NCBI GenBank assembly: GCA_029862285.1
Contig: JAOTXR010000049.1
Location: 1 to 9,302, forward strand
Direction of reading: 5' to 3'
From: Gammaproteobacteria bacterium
GTDB taxonomy: Bacteria > Pseudomonadota > Gammaproteobacteria > Steroidobacterales > JABDKV01
DNA length: 9,302 nucleotides
The position numbers and the translations under genes are program-made. Below the pieces are notes generated by a model that saw only the letters and a list, made by a program, of their open reading frames with translations, made no database searches and had not been told where the DNA came from. The stretch's first letter is position 1. Each line of letters begins with the position of its first letter. Positions 6,590-9,302 of the stretch are shown piece after piece.

Positions 6590-7345
6590 CTAGAGGTCAA
6601 GTCGCTTGAAGATCGGCTCCGGCAAATGGCGAATTACAAACATGATGTAACGCCAGAACCACGGGGTATATAACTGGTCTTTACGTTTATTGGCGGCCTT
6701 GTAGATGTCTGACGCTACCTTTTCGGGCGTGGCCCACATGAAATTTTGTTTGCTGAAAGCCGCAGTCATTGGTGTATCGATGAAACCCGGCTTAACAGTC
6801 ATTACGTGGCAGCCGTGTTTGTGCAAACGATTGCGCAGACCCTCCAAAAAGGTGTTGAGTGCCCCCTTACTGGTGCCATAGACGTAGTTTGATTGCCGTC
6901 CACGGTCGCCCGCCACCGACGATACAATGACGAGGCTGCGATTGGATTCCTCGCTCACGCGATTGGCTATCAGTGTAAGCAAGGATGCTATGCTCAGAAA
7001 GTTGGTATTCAGTACATCAAAAGTGGCCGCCCAGGAACGCTCGCAATGCTGTTGGTCAGGCAGGATGCCATGAAAGAAATAGTATTTGCTCACATTGTCC
7101 ATGCGTTCATTTATCGTATTGACGAGGTCGGGGTGTCCGTCAATATGCGCCAGATCTGCCTGTAGCGATTGAACGTCCTGTCCGGAACGAACACCGAGGT
7201 CATTTACCAGGTCCTGCAGGCGCTGTTCGTTTCTCCCAACCAGCAACAGTGAGTCGCCCGCCGCAGCATGCAAGCGTGCCAGTGCCTGGGCGACCGCCGA
7301 GGTTGCCCCGAAAACGACGATGCCTTCGCCAGACTTATGTTCCAT
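6590..7345 (-). CDS. dprE2: DprE2-like SDR: polyprenyl-phospho-2-keto-pentose reductase
   Basis: A 251-residue classical-size SDR. In the mycobacterial pathway DprE2 reduces the 2'-keto intermediate made by DprE1 with NADH, giving decaprenyl-phosphoryl-D-arabinofuranose. Seen here: a nucleotide-binding start FGATSAVA (12-19) in place of the usual TGxxxGxG, as in DprE2; NTNF (113-116, catalytic-type N115); VSSVAGDRGRQSNYVYGTSK (141-160) with S143, Y156 and K160; and VKPGFIDT (184-191). The GDRGRQSNYVYG stretch is especially like DprE2 as I recall it. I choose ATG 7345, which overlaps the DprE1-like stop by 11 nt and has GAG 6 nt upstream. The frame stays open to 7387, but that adds residues unlike the family and enlarges the overlap to 53 nt. 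Pairing with the upstream oxidase makes the assignment much stronger than the SDR fold alone. Confidence 0.87.
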   Translation of the reverse strand: MEHKSGEGIVVFGATSAVAQALARLHAAAGDSLLLVGRNEQRLQDLVNDLGVRSGQDVQSLQADLAHIDGHPDLVNTINERMDNVSKYYFFHGILPDQQHCERSWAATFDVLNTNFLSIASLLTLIANRVSEESNRSLVIVSSVAGDRGRQSNYVYGTSKGALNTFLEGLRNRLHKHGCHVMTVKPGFIDTPMTAAFSKQNFMWATPEKVASDIYKAANKRKDQLYTPWFWRYIMFVIRHLPEPIFKRLDL

Positions 7346-8642
7346 TAGTGACTCGCTTCCAGAAATCAGAGCTGAACCGGGGATCAATGTAACGGGAAAA
7401 TGCTTCGTATTGTGGATAGTAGGCCCGGAATGCCCCGCCGGACATACGGTTGTCTTTTGCCGGATAGACTATCCCACCAGCTTTCATGACCAATTGGTCC
7501 AGCTCATCGAGTACTCTGAGAGTCCGTGTTCCACGATTGGCGAGGTCCAATGCCAGGCAGATCCCCGGCCGCGGAAAAGACAACATTCCCGGGGATTTCT
7601 TAGCGCCAAATTCTTTTAGAACCGCCAGAAAGGAACCCAGTCCCGATGAGACAATTTGCCGCAGCAACTCATCCATAACCAGCTTTTCGGACCCGGGAAC
7701 AATGAACTGGTACTGAAAGAAACCATCTTTACCGTAGATTCGGTTCCAGTTCTCAATGCCGTCCAACGGATAAAAGAACGGATCAAACTGCTGCCTGGTA
7801 TTCGTACCAGCATGGCGTTTTTGACTATAGAAATAGCAGGTATTGAAGGCTTTTACCGAGTACTTGTTCAGAGCCCACTTGGGAAAGTTGATCGGCACTG
7901 AGAGAGGCAGACTGGATTTCTTCGCCGGGTGTATACCCCCGCCTGCGGAGTGATTTGCCTTCATGAATATGCCACGGGCAAACCTGTCACCCTCCGCGAC
8001 ACAATCGAGCCACGCAATCGTGTACTGATAGTCCTCGTGAGCAGCGGCCGATAGCTCGTAAAATTCGTCGAGGCCGTGGAAAACACTGGTTTCGACATCA
8101 ACCGTGGACGAGGAAATCGGAATCAGCTGCATTTCCGCCCAACTAATGCAACCGGTCAATCCAAGCCCGCCTATAGTGGCGCTGAAAAACTCGGGGTTGC
8201 TCTCTGGACTGCACAATAACTTCTGCCCATCAGAGCGTAGTAATTCGAAATTGCGGACATGCCGGCCGATTGTTCCGTCACGATGATGGTTCTTGCCATG
8301 AATATCATTGGCTATCGCTCCACCAACGGTGACAAACTTGGTACCGGGAGTTACGGGCAGAAACCAGCCGGCGGGCACGATTACTTCAAGTATCGCTTCG
8401 AAACTCACGCCCGCTTCGCAACGTAGTATTCCTTGCTCCCGATCGAACGCGATGAACCTGTTCAGTTGACGGCAATCGATGACGCGCCCGGCCGAATTCA
8501 AACAGGAATCGCCATAGCTGCGTCCATTGCCATACGGCAGTAGTGAACCCTCGATTGATTCAAGAGAAAAATCCCGCCAGCCGGGCCGGACAGCGGCCTG
8601 GTCCTGCGCCGGACTGTATCCCCAACTGCGGTATTTACCCAT
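7335..8642 (-). CDS. dprE1: DprE1-like FAD-dependent polyprenyl-phosphoribose 2'-oxidase
   Basis: A 435-residue FAD oxidoreductase of the VAO/PCMH type. DprE1 oxidises C2' of decaprenyl-phosphoryl-ribose, the first half of epimerisation to arabinose. FAD-domain motifs: PYGNGRSYGD (36-45), CEAGVSFEAIL (75-85), TPGTKFVTVGGAIANDIHG (98-116) with GKNHH (116-120), then IGGLGLTG (157-164). H115 and K117 correspond to mycobacterial H132 and K134, and PAKDNR near the C-terminus (K396) to the catalytic-site K418. At the position of the benzothiazinone-target Cys387 (two residues before a conserved Asp) this protein has A364; a cysteine, C362, lies two residues earlier. The start ATG 8642 overlaps the UbiA stop by one nucleotide (TGATG). 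An in-frame start at 8693 would lie 51 bp inside the UbiA gene and adds unconserved residues. Length is close to the mycobacterial enzyme (461 aa). Confidence 0.92.
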   Translation of the reverse strand: MGKYRSWGYSPAQDQAAVRPGWRDFSLESIEGSLLPYGNGRSYGDSCLNSAGRVIDCRQLNRFIAFDREQGILRCEAGVSFEAILEVIVPAGWFLPVTPGTKFVTVGGAIANDIHGKNHHRDGTIGRHVRNFELLRSDGQKLLCSPESNPEFFSATIGGLGLTGCISWAEMQLIPISSSTVDVETSVFHGLDEFYELSAAAHEDYQYTIAWLDCVAEGDRFARGIFMKANHSAGGGIHPAKKSSLPLSVPINFPKWALNKYSVKAFNTCYFYSQKRHAGTNTRQQFDPFFYPLDGIENWNRIYGKDGFFQYQFIVPGSEKLVMDELLRQIVSSGLGSFLAVLKEFGAKKSPGMLSFPRPGICLALDLANRGTRTLRVLDELDQLVMKAGGIVYPAKDNRMSGGAFRAYYPQYEAFSRYIDPRFSSDFWKRVTNGT

Positions 8643-9302
8643 CAAAACGACACGGGCAGAAAAACCGCGCTGACAACCACCAATGCGCCACACAAAACGG
8701 TCAGCAGGCTGACGCGGTCACGTATCGCGAACAAAATAGGATCCTCATGCATCAGGCCGCGAGTAGTGATTATCCAAACCCGTCCAATCCAATACAGCAG
8801 CAAAGGACAGATCAGCCACAATAATTGAGGGAACGCGTACATCTGCAACACTTTATCAGCGTTGATATACAAGGCCACGACCAATATCGATAACAGACCC
8901 GATGACACGCCGGCATTGATCAAGACCGGCAAATCGCCGACCTGGTAGCCTCGTCCCCGAATCCATTCACTGTCGCCGGTTTTTATGTTTGTCAATTCCG
9001 ACACGCGCTTGGCTAGCGCCAGGCTAATAAAAAAGAACATTGAAAAAGCCAGCAGCCAGAACGACCACTCGGCACCGATCGCAACGCCGCCGCCGATCAC
9101 TCTTAGCGTATAAAGCGATGCCAGGACGCAAACGTCGAGAATGGCCAGGGACTTGAAAAACATCGAATACAAGACTGTTGATACAAAATAGATTCCCAGA
9201 ATCAACTGAAACGCCAAATTGAGCTGCGTCGCGAGAGCCAGCACTGCAACAAGTAGTACGGCCATAATCAACAGTGCCTGTTTTATGGGGATAAGTCCTG
9301 AA
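8642..9302 (-). CDS. UbiA-family prenyltransferase (phosphoribosyl/DPPR synthase-like), 5' end cut by window
   Basis: The frame is open through the right edge and about 219 C-terminal residues are visible, beginning SGLIPIKQALL, which resembles the segment just after the RPxASG element of UbiA enzymes. The second acidic-motif region reads YSMFFKSLAILDVCVLASLYTLRVIGGG; its Asp sits where family members bind Mg-diphosphate. RGRGYQVGDL and HEDPILFAIRDRVSLL near the end recur in proteobacterial UbiA proteins that I recall carrying an N-terminal HAD domain. About seven TM helices are visible. Adjacent dprE1 and dprE2 homologues point to the role of Rv3806c: joining 5-phosphoribosyl diphosphate to polyprenyl phosphate. 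The first NDxxDxxxD motif and any HAD domain would be outside the window, as would the true start; a TTG at 9271 is internal. The gene is presumably promoter-proximal to the visible operon genes. Confidence 0.85.
   Translation of the reverse strand, partial: SGLIPIKQALLIMAVLLVAVLALATQLNLAFQLILGIYFVSTVLYSMFFKSLAILDVCVLASLYTLRVIGGGVAIGAEWSFWLLAFSMFFFISLALAKRVSELTNIKTGDSEWIRGRGYQVGDLPVLINAGVSSGLLSILVVALYINADKVLQMYAFPQLLWLICPLLLYWIGRVWIITTRGLMHEDPILFAIRDRVSLLTVLCGALVVVSAVFLPVSF

Noticed and set aside
7346..7387. Longer start for the DprE2-like protein
   Set aside because: The added 14 residues are not SDR-like and increase the overlap with the oxidase gene from 11 to 53 nt.
8643..8693. Longer start for the DprE1-like protein
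   Set aside because: It adds 17 unconserved residues inside the UbiA gene, whereas ATG 8642 overlaps the UbiA stop by a single base.
6590..9302. Actinobacterial (mycobacterial) origin suggested by dprE1/dprE2
   Set aside because: GC looks far lower than mycobacterial DNA, and GtrB/GtrA, AT3 and the UbiA C-terminus look proteobacterial; the pathway is known outside actinobacteria.

Overview
The window is a dense, fully coding stretch of a Gram-negative bacterium, most likely a proteobacterium. The inference rests on moderate GC by eye, tightly overlapping genes, frequent GTG/TTG starts, and an UbiA-family C-terminal half of the type I associate with proteobacterial HAD-UbiA proteins. The organism itself cannot be named from the sequence. 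There is no rRNA, tRNA, CRISPR array, transposase or phage gene. Nearly every gene concerns sugars carried on a polyprenyl phosphate lipid and transferred outside the cytoplasm.

Left edge (1-1004, minus strand): the N-terminal 334 residues of a GT39/ArnT-like membrane glycosyltransferase (GT-C fold), running off the window. A 245-bp divergent intergenic region follows, with a candidate promoter for that gene.

Plus-strand triad (1250-4187): a GT2 polyprenyl-phosphate glycosyltransferase (GtrB/DPM1-like), a GtrA-family small membrane protein and a second large GT-C-like membrane glycosyltransferase. Both internal junctions are 4-bp GTGA stop/start overlaps. This is the classic three-component glycosylation layout: charge the lipid with a sugar, flip it, transfer the sugar outside.

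Minus-strand operon (9302 down to 4203, converging on the triad with a 15-bp gap). In transcription order: the C-terminal part of an UbiA prenyltransferase (5' end off the window), a DprE1-like FAD oxidase, a DprE2-like short-chain reductase, a 4-TM SMR/EamA-type small transporter, an extended-SDR NAD-dependent epimerase/dehydratase, and an acyltransferase-3 (OafA-type) membrane protein. The first three match the mycobacterial route to decaprenyl-phosphoryl-D-arabinofuranose: attachment of phosphoribose to the lipid, then 2'-epimerisation by oxidation and reduction. The small transporter is a reasonable flippase candidate. The epimerase and acyltransferase suggest further tailoring.

Taken together the locus appears to make two lipid-linked sugar donors, one by the GT2/GtrA route and one D-arabinose-like by the UbiA/DprE1/DprE2 route. 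It supplies at least two GT-C transferases to use them, and an O-acyltransferase to decorate the product. The acceptor (O-antigen, exopolysaccharide, pilin or another surface protein) is not shown by the sequence.
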